From: Rebecca billardiae RCC1528
Lineage: Eukaryota; Haptophyta
Assembly (NCBI GenBank): GCA_965240325.2
Contig: OZ251227.1
Span: forward strand, 930,001 to 994,000
Direction of reading: 5' to 3'
Length of the DNA: 64,000 nt
Shown: in pieces, positions 36,823 through 48,576 of the stretch
Numbering within the stretch: the stretch's first letter is position 1
Layout of the letters: each line of letters begins with the position of its first letter
The notes under the pieces: generated by a model
Told to the model about the DNA's origin: nothing
The model's database searches: none
Seen by the model: only the letters and a program-made list of their open reading frames with translations
Position numbers and translations under genes: made by a program

Positions 36823-39800
36823 TCATGGTCCTCTGCTGCCGCCAAACCCCGCTCGTTGCTTTGCAGAAGTGCCGCCGAATCCACCTGGTCCTGACCCGGC
36901 GGCCCCGGCACCACGTTGAGGCTGCGCCGCGCGCCCTCCTGCCGCGCTCACGTCGGCTCGGCCGGCGTCACTTCTGGTCTCGCGGCGGGGACTGGTCGCG
37001 GGGATGTCCGCTGCCGTGATCTCCGTCACGGTCAGCACATCGCCTTCCTCCTCCTCTGAGTCATTCTGCGCGGGGTTGGACACCCTGGTCGTCCGGATCG
37101 TCGGCTTTGCAAAGGACGAGTTGGCGTCTCGTGCACGCCCGCCTCGCGCGGGCGAGCGGCAGTGAATCATCACGTCCTCGTCGTACTCCGAGACGCCGTC
37201 CGGCAGCGCGACGCCCGCGTCCGATGAGGCCTCGACGGTGACGTGCGTCATGCTCGACGAGCGCGCGACGTGCAGCAGCCTCTGGGCAAACTTGTTCGCG
37301 TTCGCCACGGCAAAGCCCACATCCGAGATGTTCGAGAGCTTCGCGAGCTTCTCCTGCGGGCACGGGCGCCGCGCGGCCAGGGCAGGGAAGGCAGGGGTGG
37401 CCGGCGGGCATGCTCGTGCGTGCGTGAGCACCGGCGTCGCCGATGCCGCCTGCAGATCCGCGCGCCGCGTGCCGGGCGCGCGCGCGTGTGTCGCGCGCGC
37501 TCACCTCCGCCTTCTGCTGCAAGTCCGCCTTCACCTCTGGGTAGAAGGGCAGCAGCGAGTCGAGGTCCTTCTTGGAGAAGACGAAGAGCGAGCAGAACGT
37601 CTCCGCCGTCACCGTCGCCTCGCGCGCACGGTCTGGCAGGAAGATCGAGAGCTCGCCGAAGTGGCTCCTGCGCGCGGAAGTCGGGCGCGAGCGCACGGCG
37701 CGCGCGCAGGAGAGCGTGCGTGAGCAGCGGCGGCGCGCGCTCAGCGCCGACCCTAGCGCTCCGCATCCGGGGCGGCACGCCCACTCCGCCAGCGCCGCCG
37801 CCCGGCGCGCACCCTGGGCCGTATTTCTCGAAGAGCTTCGGCTCGTCCTCGTCGGGCACGTTCAGCTCCGCTTTGAGCTCGCCGCTCTGCACCATGTACA
37901 TCTCCAGCCCCACCTGCGCGCACGCCGGGAGGCGGCCGGCACGAGAGCGCGCCGATGCGCGTTGGGCGGCGAGTGAGGCACGCGCGCGCGCGAGCGCGAG
38001 CGCAGGCGCAAGTGCGGCTGGGATCGCGCGCGGCGCGCGGCGGCGCGCACGTCGCCCTCCGTGTAGATCACGTCGAGCGGCGCGGCGAACATCGGCTTGA
38101 GCCTGTTGCACACCGAGACGATGAACTGTGCGTCCCGCTCCTTGAGGAACTCGACCGAGTCGATGATGCGCTTGTTGAGCGATAGCATGATCTCCGTGCG
38201 CAGCGGGGGCGGGAGCTCGCTGAGGATCTGCTGCTCGACGTCGATCTCGCCCGACTCGTTGAGGTACGTGTTGTAGTACGCCACGATCTGCTTCTGCAGC
38301 ACCTTGGGGTACTGCCGCTCCCACAGGTACTCCTTGACGTTGGCCATGCGCTCGCGCAGCCGCGAGCCGGTCGGGTCGAGGTTGTCCACCAGGTCGGTCA
38401 TGCCGCCGATCACGACGCCGAAGATGGACGCGCCGATGAGCATCACGATGATGGCCGCCCAGTACTCCACCTGGTTGCGCGCGACGATGTCGCCGTACCC
38501 GATCGTGCTCATCGTCGTCAGCGCCCAGTAGATCGAGAGGAAGTACTTGTGCATCTTGGAGAGGTCCTCGACGCCCGCCGCCAGCATCCAGTTGTCCTCC
38601 TCGACCGAGACGACCGCGCAGTAGTGCCACATGCAGCCCGCGAGGTGCACCATCAGCATCAGGTAGATGATCAGCTTGGTCAGCTCGAGCGTGGACGGGT
38701 TGATCCAGCCCTCCTCCTGCATCTTGCCCAGGATCTTGCTCAGCTTGAGCAGCCGCGCCAGCTTGAGCAGCCGCACGAGCCGCAGCATGCGCAGCAGCGA
38801 GACGATCCGAGGGCTCACGTCCACGCCGCGCACGCTGAAGTCGCCGCCGTCCTCCGACTCGAGCAGGAAGTCGAGCGGGAGCGAGGAGAGCACGTCGACG
38901 ACGAACCACGAGCGCGAGTACGTCTGCGCGATCTTGGTCGGCGAGGTGACGAGCACGCCCGCGTCGTCGAAGTAGGCGGTGCGGAAGTTGACGAGCACGT
39001 CGAACATGAACACGCAGTCGATGCACAGCTCGAAGATCCGCACGCTGCCCTCGGCCGCGACCACCATGAACACGCGGTACGGCACGACGAGCGAGGAGTA
39101 GCAGATGAGGACCGAGAGGAAGACGTCCCAGCACAGCTTGAACACCTCCTGCGGGTGGATCAGCAGCATGTCGCGGCACTCGATCAGCTGGCGGCGGTGC
39201 AGCGCCTTCTGGTCGAGCACGAGCACAGAGCGCTTGCGCACGAGGTCGGGCCGGCCGCTCCTCGACTGGTCGGTCAGACGGTCGGACAGCCGGTCGGCGA
39301 CGAAGTCGCGCGAGGCCGAGGACAGGCGCGAGCAGTCCGACACCTGCGACGACGGCGCACCCCTCCGCTCCCCCGAGCCGTTGGAGAGGGCGGAGGGCGA
39401 GACCTCCGAGCTGGTCGAGCCGTGCGAGCGCGCGTTGGCCGAATTGGAGCTGGTCGGATCGGCCGGCAAGAGGCGGCCGTCGCTGCCGGCGAGGCTGTTC
39501 TTGCGCGAGCTGCTCGAGGAGCCGCCACTCGTGCCGCTCGCCGCGGCCGGGCCCGCCCTGCCAACCTGCTCCGCCGCGGGCTCGGCTTGGCTCTCGGCGG
39601 CTTGCCCGCCGTGCGCAGGCGCGCCCGCCGCCGCCTCGCCCGCGCTGTCGCCGAGCGACGCGGCGTAGTCCTCGTCGTCCGGCATGGTGAGAGGCGTCGG
39701 CGGCTGGATGGAGAGCTCGAGCCCGGCGACGGGCTTGGACGCCGCCGGCACGCCTTCGTCGTCGTCGTCCATCCCCACGTCGATCGGCGGCGGCGGCTCG

Positions 39801-42800
39801 ATCGGCGCGAGCGGCGCGGGGCGCGCGTCCGCGCCGCCGGCCGTGGCATCGCTGCCCCCGCTGGGGCCACCGCTGCACTGGCTGCTGTGTGCGTCCGCGC
39901 TCGCGGACGAACCCGCTGCCGTGCTCCCCGCCGCGCGCGTGTCGTCCGCGCTGCCGCCCCCGCCCGCCTCGAGCGGGACCACCTGCGACGGCTTGGCCGC
40001 TCGGCCCATCGCCCCCTCGGAGGAGTTGGTGCGCCTGCTGCCCCTCAACCCGCGGTCGACCGTCTGCCGCATCTTGAGGGGCGAGTCCGGTGAGCCGATC
40101 TCGATCGGAGCGGCCTCCTCGCTGCTCGCGCGGCTCTTGCGCGAGCAGCGCGGGAGGCGCAGCGGCGCGCGCGGAGGGCTGCCTCCGCGCTCGGCCATCA
40201 CCTGCCCGAAGCCTCGAGCGCGTCTGCCGGCGGAGTCCTCGCCATTCCGAGCGGCAGCGCCATCGTCGGCACCGGCGCCGCCGGCGCCGCCGCCGCTGCC
40301 GCCGCTCGCGGCCATGCCAAACCCCCTGGGCGCGCCTGAGAACTTTCGCCTGAGCGGGCTCGCCAGCGGCGAGGCGGCGTGCTCGACCCCCAGGGTCGAA
40401 GGGCTCCGCTCGCGCGTCGCGGCCGTGAGCGCGACTGCCGTGCGCGTGCGCTGCCGCACCGAGCGCTTCAGCACGTCGCTGGCGGTCGGCCCGTACGAGC
40501 GCACCTCGCTCGGTCCGGTGCCGCGCTTGCCGGGCGAGGGCAGCGGGCTGGGGATGAAGCTCCCGCCGCTGACCGCGCCCGGCACGAGCAGGTGCGTGCC
40601 CGCGCCGGCCGCGCTGCCTCCCGGCTCGGCCGCGTCGGCCGCCGCGGCCGCGACCACGCGCGCGCGCTCGGTCGCCTCCTCCTTGATCGCCTGCTCCGCC
40701 TCCTTGAGCGCCTCGTACTGCAGCGTGTGGTACTTGGACTCGTGGCGCTTGGAGCGGGCGAGCGAGAGCAGGTCCTGCCGCATCCGCGGGAACGAGACGA
40801 GCACCTTCTCCATCCCCTCGCGGCTCAGCCACAGCATGTCGCAGTGGCCGCTCGCGACGCACGTCGCAGGCTGGCGGATGTTCATCAGCAGCGAGACCTC
40901 GCCAAAGTGGTCGCCCGCGCCGAGCCGCGCGGCGACCTCGTGCCCGGCGAAGCTGCCCTCCGGCGCGGCGGGGTCGACCTCCTGCGCCTCCCAGTCGTCC
41001 TCCTTGCTCACCTCCGCCACCACGTTCCCCGTCACGATCCAGTACATGTCCATCGAGACGACGCCCTCGAAGCAGATCACGTCGTTGGCCTCGGCCGGGA
41101 AGGGCTGCAGCACCGTGCCCAGCAGCCCGACGAACGCGCGCTTCTTGTTGGCCATGTACGGCAGCGAGCCGAGCACCTTCTTGTGCGAGTGGTACGCCAT
41201 CTTGATCCGCAGCGCGTTCGACACCTCAGACAGGATGCGCTCCTCGTCGAACACCGACTTGCGCTCGTAGTAGTACTCGTAGAAGGAGCGCACGCGCTGC
41301 TGCACGACGCGGTCGATCTTGCGCGAGTGCATGAAGTCGCCGACGGTGGACATCTTCTCGCGGTACAGCTTGAGGCGCACGTCGAAGGACTGGGAGAGCG
41401 AGGTCATCGTGCCGATGATGTAGCCGAACACGACGATCCCGAGCAGCTCCGCCGACATCACGACGAGCACCTCCTCGAGCCGGTGCAGCGACGGCTTCAC
41501 CTCGCCGTAGCCAACCGTCGTCATCGTCGTGAACGCCCAGTACATCGCGAGCTCCCACTGCCGCGCCTTGTCCTGCTCGGCGAAGCCCATCAGCTCGACC
41601 CAGGACAGGCTGTCCTCGTCGTCGTTGTTCGTCGCGCCGAACATGAGCAGGCACGCCATGTAGTGCGCGAAGAGCAGCACGCCGAGGATGAGCTTGATGA
41701 AGCGGATGAGGGACGGGTTGATCACGTCCTTCTCCTCGAGCTGCTTCACAAAGTGGTTCAGCTTCACCAGCCGCATCAGCTTGACGAGGCGGAAGAGGCG
41801 CAGGGTGCGCAGCAGCTTGGTGCTGCGCAGCCACGTCGAGTCCGAGCTCGACACGCTGCCCAGCGACAGCGACACCAGCCGGTCGAACGGCACCGTCGAG
41901 ACCAGGTCGAGCGCAAACCACGACGACAGGTATCGGTACGCGATGATGCGCTGCGAGTACGTCACGACCATCGTCGCCGCGGCGGCCGCCTCCTCGGGGG
42001 TGAGCTCCTCCGGCTCGACGTAGACAAAGATGCCGGTGCGGAAGTTGGTCACAATGTCGCACAGGAAGAACGCGTCCATCACCCAGTCCAGGATCGCCCA
42101 GCCGCCCATGGCTGGCTCGAGGAAGGCTATCCTGTACGGGATCAGCAGCGTCGAGTACAGGATCAGCACGGCGAGCACCACGTCCCATGCCGTCTTGAAG
42201 CGGCCCTGCGGGTGCAGCATGAGCGGCGGCACGTGCCGCGACGCGCTGCTCTCGTGCACGTGGTCGAAGTCCTCGACCGGGAACGAGCCGTAGGTGCTCA
42301 TGAAGCTGTCGATCTTGCGCGGCGCGGGCTGATGGTGCTCGGCGCTCGACGGTGCGCCCGCCCGCAAGAACGAGCTGCCTTTGACCAGCGTGGTGCCCGT
42401 GGCTGAGCCGTGGCGCGACGGTCGATCGATCATGATGCCCCCACCAGCATCCCACCGGCGCTGCAGGAGCGTCCGCTGCTTGCGCTGCCCACTGCTGTCG
42501 GTCGAGGTCTTTGACAACGACGCCAACCGTATGCAGCTGTTGGACACCTGCTTGCCCGCCTTGGCGAGCGCGGTGGGCAAAGCGGAGACGATGTTCCGCG
42601 AGCTGCTGCGCGAGGTCGATCGGCTCAGCGACGCGGCGCCACGCCCCCCGGCGCCCGGACCCTCCGCGTCGCCCGGACGCCTGTTCTCCGCATCGGGCGC
42701 AGCGCTGATCCCAAAGTCACCGTCGACTGGCGGCAGCTCTGCTGTCTCGTCCTCGCCGCTGAAGTTGACGCGCCCACGACCAGGTGGAGAGCGTGTGACC

Positions 42801-42877
42801 GAACTGGCCAGCCCGCGCGCGCTCTCAGCGCGCGCAGCCGCCTGCGGGGGCCCTTCCAAGGTTGCGTCCTCCTCCAT
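36823..42877 (-). CDS. Two-repeat (2 x 6TM) voltage/cyclic-nucleotide-type K+ channel
   Basis: Four exons: 42877-38051, 37913-37813, 37667-37505 and 37353-36823. Introns of 137, 145 and 151 nt start GTGCG or GTGAG. The joined frame is 1873 residues. Unit I: S1 at ~228-250, charged S4 LRLFRLVKLMRLVKLNHFVK (~359-378), pore TTMTTVGYGEVKP (~450-462), C-linker, and a cyclic-nucleotide-binding domain with HFGEVSLLMNIRQPATC. A ~480-residue Ser/Pro/Gly-rich linker follows. Unit II starts near 1243: S4 LRMLRLVRLLKLARLLKLSK, pore TTMSTIGYGDIV (~1455), C-linker, and a second binding domain carried on the small exons (FGELSIFLPDRAREATV). Two chains would make a pseudo-tetramer. The GYGE/GYGD filters indicate K+ selectivity. 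Ligand binding is untested; both units keep an Arg in the phosphate cassette. Confidence 0.9.
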
Positions 42878-43090
42878 GGAGCCAACGACACCCCCCGTTA
42901 GCTCATCCCCATGCCGGGCCGCCCTGCTTGTGTTGTGCAGCAGCGTCCCGGCAACTGCCCCGGACTCCGTTTTCCGGACTTCTCGTCACGCAAATGAAAA
43001 TCAACCGGAAATTAAGTGATGCTGCTGAATCCTGCTGATCGGGCTGAGCCTGATGCTGACGACAGCAGCAGTATTAACGACAAGTTTGCG

Positions 43091-44555
43091 TCAGAACGAT
43101 CCGACGAGCGCGGCCGCTCCGCCCGGCATGAGCATCAGGTCGTCCTCCTCCTCGTCAAGTGAGACGCCGAGCGGCTGCGCCTCCGGCAGCGCGTCGGCCG
43201 CGTGTGCGCGCCGCGCCGATGCGACCGCGCCTGGGTCGTGAATCCCGACAGACACGGAGCGCATGCGCATCCGGTTGGCCGCAGGGACGCCCACGCTCAT
43301 CATGAGCTTGGTGCGGAAGTTATCCGCCCCGCGGCTGGGGATGGCGTCACTCTGTTTCGGCCTCTGCTCCTCGTGCGCACTCATCGACGCCTGCCGCAGG
43401 CTGAAGTAGTACTGTGCATACTGCGCGCATCGTGCGAAGCAGGGGCATGGGTGGGCGGTCGCCGCAGTCAGCAGTGCCAGCAGTGCGGCGCGCAGGGGGC
43501 GGCGGCGGCGGCGCGGCAGGGCGCGCGGGCGCACCTGGCTCGACGAGATGATCGTGTCGTACTGCAGCAGCTCGAGAACGCAGCGCTCCAGCTTGTTCAC
43601 GTTGCGCACGGTGAACATCGGGCAGATGGTCGAGAAGTCTGAATTCCAGTAGCTCACGTCGTGCCACACCTTGGAGGCGAGCAGCAGGCACGAGAAGATG
43701 ATGGGCCGCCACGAGCGCGCGTGGAGCAGCACGCCGTCCTCGGACTTGCTCTCCAGCCGGTCCACGTACACCAGGCAGATGATCACGCAGTGCGGTGTGA
43801 GCCGCGCTTTCTTCCAGATATTCTTCAGGAAATGGACAATCGTGCGCACGGGCGGCACGCTGAACGCCTGCGGGCTCGGCGCGGGCTGCGGCAGCTTGAG
43901 GACGCCGAAGAGTGTGGGCATGCTCAACGAGCGCGCGAGCAGCAGCGGGTGCGCCACTTCGTACGTATCCGGCCGCGGAGGCCGCGTGTGCGTGTCCTCG
44001 CAGAACAGCGGGATCTCGCGCTTGTTCAGCGCCTGCTCGTTCTCTTCGAGCCGCCTGCGCGCGCCGGAGCGGGCGGGCGCGGGAGCAGGCGGCGCACGGG
44101 CGGGCGGGGTGGGGCGCGGACGTGGGCGCGGCGTGCGCAGCGAGAGATCTCGGTGCGCGCTGATGCGGGAGGGGGCGGCCCGGGCGGGCTGCAGCGCGCA
44201 CAGCAGCCTCCCACCTGTGGAGGACGGCGCTGACACTCTCGAGCAGCTCCTCGTGATTGGGCTCCGCGCAGGTGCTCGCACTCGACTGGCCGCTCGAGGA
44301 CTTCGAGGAGTCCATCGCGAGCGGCATCGACTTTCGGGGTGCAGATCGGTCGCGCATCGACGAGTCGATCGACTGGATGCGCCGCATCGCGAAGCTCCGC
44401 CTGCCGTGCGGCCTCACGCCCGCGTTGTCTGCAAACTTGACGAGTTGCCGACGCCGCGGCGCCTCGACCGAGGTGCTGATGATCTCTTCGTCAGCCGCGG
44501 GACTCCCATCGATCCTGCCTTTCGGCCGGGCCGCCATCTGCGGCGCGCACGCCAT
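43091..44555 (-). CDS. CCNY: Cyclin Y-like protein
   Basis: Three exons: 44555-44215, 44054-43535 and 43420-43091, with GT-AG introns of 160 and 114 nt. The join gives 396 residues in frame. The N-terminal ~110 residues are basic/Ser-rich. The cyclin box includes CVIICLVYVDRLESKSEDG, WRPIIFSCLLLASKVWHDVS, YWNSDFSTICPMFTVRNVN and KLERCVLELLQYD, the arrangement of cyclin Y/Pho80-type cyclins, then YAQYYFSLR. Cyclin Y partners PFTAIRE-type CDKs (CDK14/16) at membranes in animals. No N-myristoylation glycine follows the Met here, so membrane anchoring as in animals is not supported. It is divergent from a membrane protein gene (114 bp). Confidence 0.85.
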
Positions 44556-44668
44556 GGCCTAGCACAGTGCGCCTCGGCACTCGCGCGCGTCGTGGGCGTG
44601 GGCACGTTCGAAAGAGCGTTGCCGGAGCAGAGCTACAGGCCGCGCGCGTTTCCTCCGCACGGGCACGC
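44556..44668. promoter_or_regulatory. Shared 5' spacer, CCNY / membrane protein (113 bp)
   Basis: One of the tightest divergent spacers in the window; GC-rich with no TATA-like element seen. Confidence 0.4.
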
Positions 44669-45331
44669 ATGGCGGCGGCTGCAGCACGCGCGACTATGCT
44701 GGCAGGCGGTGCGTCAGTGCTGGGCATGGGTGCCAGCTTCGTGGCGGACGCCGAGGCCATCCACGTTCCAGAGCATCTGCTCACGTCGCTACTCGCCGCC
44801 GGGGCGCTGGGCGCCGTCGCTGTGCAGCCCATCCAGGCTGCCTGGCACTGGATCACGCCGCGCATCATTCCGTCACACGGGTACCCAGTCCGTGAGGCCG
44901 TGCTGCGCAGCACGGTGTGCCACCTGAGCGCGGTGCCGGCGGCGAGTTTCGTGGCTGTCGCTGGTCTGTACACTCTGGATGCCGTGCCCGTTGAGCGCGC
45001 TCGTGAGCGCTTCCTCAGCTCGTGGGGTTCAGTCGTTGGCCTGTCTTGGGGTGTGGGCATCGGCTGGCAGCTCACCGATGCATTCGCTGCTTACTGCGAC
45101 GCGTTGCCTCGACGTCGGATGATCGGGGCGTTCACCGTCGGTGCGCTGTACTGCTCGGCTGTCGCTCTTCGCACACGGCAGTCCGCGCGGGATACCTACG
45201 AGGAGAAGGCCCACCCGACAGGCAACTTCCTCGAGCTGGGGCGCTGGCGCACATTCTCTCCCGATCTCGATCGCATGGCCGAGCTGAGAAACATTCAATC
45301 CTCGCGGAGGTCGGCCCCTGCACAGAAGTGA
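44669..45331 (+). CDS. Multipass membrane protein, unrecognised
   Basis: 220 residues from ATGGCGGCGGCT (44669). Four hydrophobic segments: LLTSLLAAGALGAVAV (~37-55), VPAASFVAVAGLYTL (~92-108), SSWGSVVGLSWGVGIGW (~122-140) and MIGAFTVGALYCSAVAL (~152-170). The spacing and the W/P/Q-containing loops recall Mpv17/PMP22-type four-helix proteins, but the defining family motif is not visible, so this is only a suggestion. The tail is soluble and basic. A GTG 12 bp from the cyclin start is rejected as start. Confidence 0.6.
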   Translation: MAAAAARATMLAGGASVLGMGASFVADAEAIHVPEHLLTSLLAAGALGAVAVQPIQAAWHWITPRIIPSHGYPVREAVLRSTVCHLSAVPAASFVAVAGLYTLDAVPVERARERFLSSWGSVVGLSWGVGIGWQLTDAFAAYCDALPRRRMIGAFTVGALYCSAVALRTRQSARDTYEEKAHPTGNFLELGRWRTFSPDLDRMAELRNIQSSRRSAPAQK

Positions 45332-45703
45332 GAGATGTGACGGCAGGCGCGAGGGGTATGCTGTCAATGGGGCAGCATGGCAGCAGCAGAAACGTGTCTG
45401 CCTGATGTGAGAGCCTGATGCGGCAGCATCATGCGCATGACTGACTGACAGACTGTGCCGCGGGTCACCCGGTCATCACGACGAGTATCGGACCAGAGAC
45501 AGAGTCATTGGACTATCCATACTGTTGCCAATCTATCGAATAGCTGTCAAGCTGTCGGACGGCCGGACCGTCACCGTGGCGCGCGCTGCCTACCGAGATC
45601 GGAGATGCGGATGACGCGCGTATAAATATTCAGAGTCGTGGCATTTCAGCCGTCAGCGTCAGCTAGTGTCGTCCTCGCGCGGCTACTAAGCATAATTAGC
45701 AGA
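45332..45703. other. Convergent spacer
   Basis: Separates the converging membrane protein and MYND genes. Nothing recognised beyond short degenerate GTCA/CTGA repeats. Confidence 0.5.
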
Positions 45704-46708
45704 CTATGAGTACTCATACACCGACTCCCAGGGCTTCCGTGTAAGTGTCGCCCACTCCCCTGCTTTCTGCGGCTTGCGCAGCGTAAGAACCAGCTTGTCA
45801 CGCCTGCGCTTGACCGATGCCGACGTGATGCGCTTCAAGAGCAGTAGCTTGAGCGTGTGGCAGCTTTCGCCGTCCACGCTCAGGATGTTGAGCTCCACCT
45901 CGTTGTCCGAGTGCTCATGGAGCGTAACGCACGTTTCGGGCAGTGCAGCGGCGCCATCAAAGGGAACAAAGACTTTCACGCATGTCTCCTCGTCGCAGAA
46001 GGAGTAGTTTGCGATGAGCGTGCACTGGCGCTGCGCATCGTAGGCGGGAGCCCCAGTGACTCCGTCGCGGTGCGCGTAGTAGTAGGAGTACTTCCCCGCC
46101 TTTGAGAGGCTCTTTGCCAGAGCGCTCTCCCCGTCCGCTCCGCTCGCAGCTGCTGGGGAGGCCGCTTGCCCGCTGTCCTTGTCGGCCTCGCCCGCAGGAG
46201 TCGAGCTCGACGTTTCATCTCGCGCGTTCCCAGGACGCACGGCTGGTGGTGGTGCCCAGGCGTCGACGGTCCCGTGACGCGCCACCTCTGCCGGTGCCGA
46301 GGCCACCTTTGCGTTCTCCGGAGCAGCGGCGATCACAACTGATCGCATCACTGTGATGATGAGGTGGCCGTCACGGAAGGTGGCCTCCACTGTGGACAGG
46401 TCAGCATCACGCAACTGAATGTGTTCGTCCACAAGGCTCGGATCCTCTGCGCCTCGCACGGCTACGACGTCGCCTTCGATGCGCACATCAAAGTCCTCTT
46501 TCCCAAGCCCGGGAAAGGCTCCCGACCACTGAAAGCGATCGCCGAGCTCGCGAAGGCGCATCTTGGGCGGCACACAGACACGCTTGTGGAAAGGGAAGTC
46601 TTGCTTCTGACAGTTTGCATCGCAGTAAAGCGCCTTCCGACACCTGCCACACCGCATGAAGCGAGGCCTCTCTGCAAAGCATGAAGCGCAGTGCGGCTTG
46701 GCGGCCAT
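45704..46708 (-). CDS. MYND zinc finger protein with two CS/alpha-crystallin-like domains
   Basis: 334 residues from ATGGCGGCCAAG (46708). A complete MYND finger at 7-45 has C7, C10, C20, C23, C29, C33, H41 and C45 (CGRCRKALYCDANCQKQD). MYND fingers bind proline-rich partners. A beta-rich segment follows (FDVRIEGDVVAVRG, FRDGHLIITVM) resembling an HSP20/CS fold. After a disordered Ala/Ser linker comes another beta-rich segment (KYSYYYAHRDG, CVKVFVPFDGA, HTLKLLLLKRI, KLVLTLRK, EWATLTRK), typical of CS domains that bind HSP90-class chaperones. A co-chaperone or assembly role is a reasonable inference; dynein-arm assembly factors use similar domains, but no specific orthologue is recognised. Confidence 0.7.
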   Translation of the reverse strand: MAAKPHCASCFAERPRFMRCGRCRKALYCDANCQKQDFPFHKRVCVPPKMRLRELGDRFQWSGAFPGLGKEDFDVRIEGDVVAVRGAEDPSLVDEHIQLRDADLSTVEATFRDGHLIITVMRSVVIAAAPENAKVASAPAEVARHGTVDAWAPPPAVRPGNARDETSSSTPAGEADKDSGQAASPAAASGADGESALAKSLSKAGKYSYYYAHRDGVTGAPAYDAQRQCTLIANYSFCDEETCVKVFVPFDGAAALPETCVTLHEHSDNEVELNILSVDGESCHTLKLLLLKRITSASVKRRRDKLVLTLRKPQKAGEWATLTRKPWESVYEYS

Positions 46709-48213
46709 CGTGTCTCGGCCAGGTCGTTCAGCCCCTCGCCCCCTGTTTGGTACTCTCCTCCGGACTGCGCCGCCATCGTTACTCGGCGGGCACTCGCGTG
46801 AAGCGAGTGCGATGGCGGAGAGTACCAGCCAGCCTCGCCCCCTCCGGCTCGGCCCTGGCTGGACAGTACGAGTGCGCCGCGCCACGTCCACGCCTCCCGT
46901 TCCGCGTGATCGGGCGTAGACAGTCGGCAGTCGGCCTTGGGCCGCGCGGAGTAGTGCGTGCGGCCGCGCGCCAAGCGCCCCATACTGGCACGCAACGGCC
47001 TCAACGAGCGCAGCCATCGGCCCAGGCCGTCGGCCGAGGGTCATTCCAAGCCCGCCGCGCCGGCACGCCCCCATGATGCGGCTTCTCCTGCGCGTAGGCG
47101 CCACACATGCGCGCTCCCAGGTTTGGGCCGGCATGCGCTCGGCGCACTGACCGCGCGCGCGAAAGGCACTTCTCATAGTATGCCGAGCGGCAAGCAGGCG
47201 GTCGAGCGGTCGCGCAGGCGGGCCTGGATGCATCGCCTCCCGCGCACGTCGCGCTCAGGCGCCTGCTCACTCCGCGCACGCCGCGTGCGCGCAGCTCGAG
47301 CACTCGCTGCCTCGCGACCGAGGCTTCAGATTCAGCTCACTGCGGCGAGGTGCGGGCGAGAGACGCAATCAGAGCAGCGTGGCGCGAGGGGAGAACCGAA
47401 GAAGCGCGTGTCGCCGGACGCGCCTCCCCCCGACGAACATGAGGCCACAATCATCAGCCCGGGTGCGCGCGTCTGTGACGGGCTGCGAGGGTGCGATGCC
47501 AGTCGCCGAGCGGCCGCGGTTCCAGATGTCCAGTGAGACGCGAGTCGCGAGCTCAGCTGCGCCCGCGCCTGTCGGGACCGGTGAGCAGCGGCGCGAGAGT
47601 GGATCCAACCTGGACCTCACTCCTCAGCTGAGCAGAATTTTATTGGCTCTTTTCGATGCGTGACAGCGTGACGAAAGCGCATTTCTCATCGATCATCTAT
47701 GAATCGAGACTCGAGAGCTCTAGCAGAGGCGGCCCGTTGCTGCTGTCAGAGTCTTGACGATGTGATCGATCCGAGACGATCGAGAGGGGCGCGGAGGCAA
47801 ATACTTTATTGGCACCTGCCAGGCGGTAGTGCGCCAATTTACGTTCTAAGGTCCGGCGCACTAGGTGTCTCGGTCAATGGTGGTTTGAGGTTGGGTGGGG
47901 GTGGTGGTTGCGGTTGGGGGGCTGGCCAGGGTACCTGAGCATTCATGGTGTCACTGCGGCTGGCACAATCATTGACACGAGTTCCCGCAGAGCCCGAGTT
48001 GCCGTCCGGGTCATCGGCATCACGGCGTGCACTCGCAAAGTCTACTGCTGCTGGTCTCCTTAGAGCATATCGCGTCGAGTTGATGATGCGTGGATCGCGA
48101 GAACATCGGGCGGCTCGCGAGTCCAGGTTCCACCTGTCCACGCCCGCTGCCTGATGGTCGAGGCTGCACTGACGCTGTCAGCCGCGGAGTGCGGCACGGC
48201 AAGTTCCGAGCTC
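46709..48213. other. Spacer with a possible unproven spliced gene
   Basis: No gene is certain. ATGGCGGAGAGTACC at 46811 has this window's favoured start context and lies in the divergent position to MYND. Its first frame is 35 codons and offers a GTGCGC donor near 46869. A downstream plus frame closes at 47663 after an open stretch from ~47290, where CGCGCAG could be an acceptor. No motif supports the product. Confidence 0.2.
47866..47940 (-). repeat. Family B-related repeat, inverted
   Basis: The reverse complement shares CTGGCCAGCCCCC, AACCACCACC, CACCCAACCTCAAAC and TGACCGAGACACC with 25105-25165. Confidence 0.65.
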
Positions 48214-48576
48214 TTATGCCTTACTTCCACCCTCGCACTTGGGCGAAGGCGAGAACGAGGCATTTTGCTCCCACTGGGTGGGTGTCTTTGCGACAATCGA
48301 CAGCGCGTGAACCGGGCCGGTGGTGGCCAGCTCGTCCGCGAGGATCGCGTTGACCATCCGGTGCCTGTCGATAAGCTTCTTACCGTCGAACGCGTCAGAT
48401 ACGATGACCACCTTGAAATGCGTCTCTGAGCCCTTGGGGACGTTGTGATTGCCACTCTCGTTCAGAATCTCGATGTGGCGTGGCTCCAGCTGTGCCAGCT
48501 TGGAGCGGATGGTAGCCGCCACTGGGCCTACCTGCGCGTGCGTCGACATGGCACGGCGGGCGAACGCGGCAGCCAT
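48214..48576 (-). CDS. BOLA1: BolA family protein, mitochondrial BOLA1 type
   Basis: 120 residues from ATGGCTGCCGCG (48576). An Ala/Arg leader (MAAAFARRAMSTHA) suits mitochondrial import. The BolA fold follows: IRSKLAQLEPRHIEILNESG, then the NHNVPKGSETHFKVVIVS loop and strand, LIDRHRMVNAILADEL, and GPVHALSIVAKTPTQW. The loop wording and the conserved His in the RHRMVN helix match BOLA1 rather than BOLA2 or BOLA3. BOLA1 partners monothiol glutaredoxin GLRX5 and supports [4Fe-4S] cluster handling. The C-terminal ~15 residues are polar and variable. It is single-exon and head-to-head with the kelch gene, 147 bp apart. Confidence 0.92.
   Translation of the reverse strand: MAAAFARRAMSTHAQVGPVAATIRSKLAQLEPRHIEILNESGNHNVPKGSETHFKVVIVSDAFDGKKLIDRHRMVNAILADELATTGPVHALSIVAKTPTQWEQNASFSPSPKCEGGSKA

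Noticed and set aside
37248-40862. 1204-codon open frame on the minus strand
   Set aside because: Off-frame shadow of the channel gene; Arg/Gly/Ala-rich with no motif, while the overlapping frame has clear channel motifs and consistent splice phases.
38549-42406. Plus-strand frames of 514, 528 and 675 codons
   Set aside because: Antisense shadows of the channel gene; low-complexity composition.
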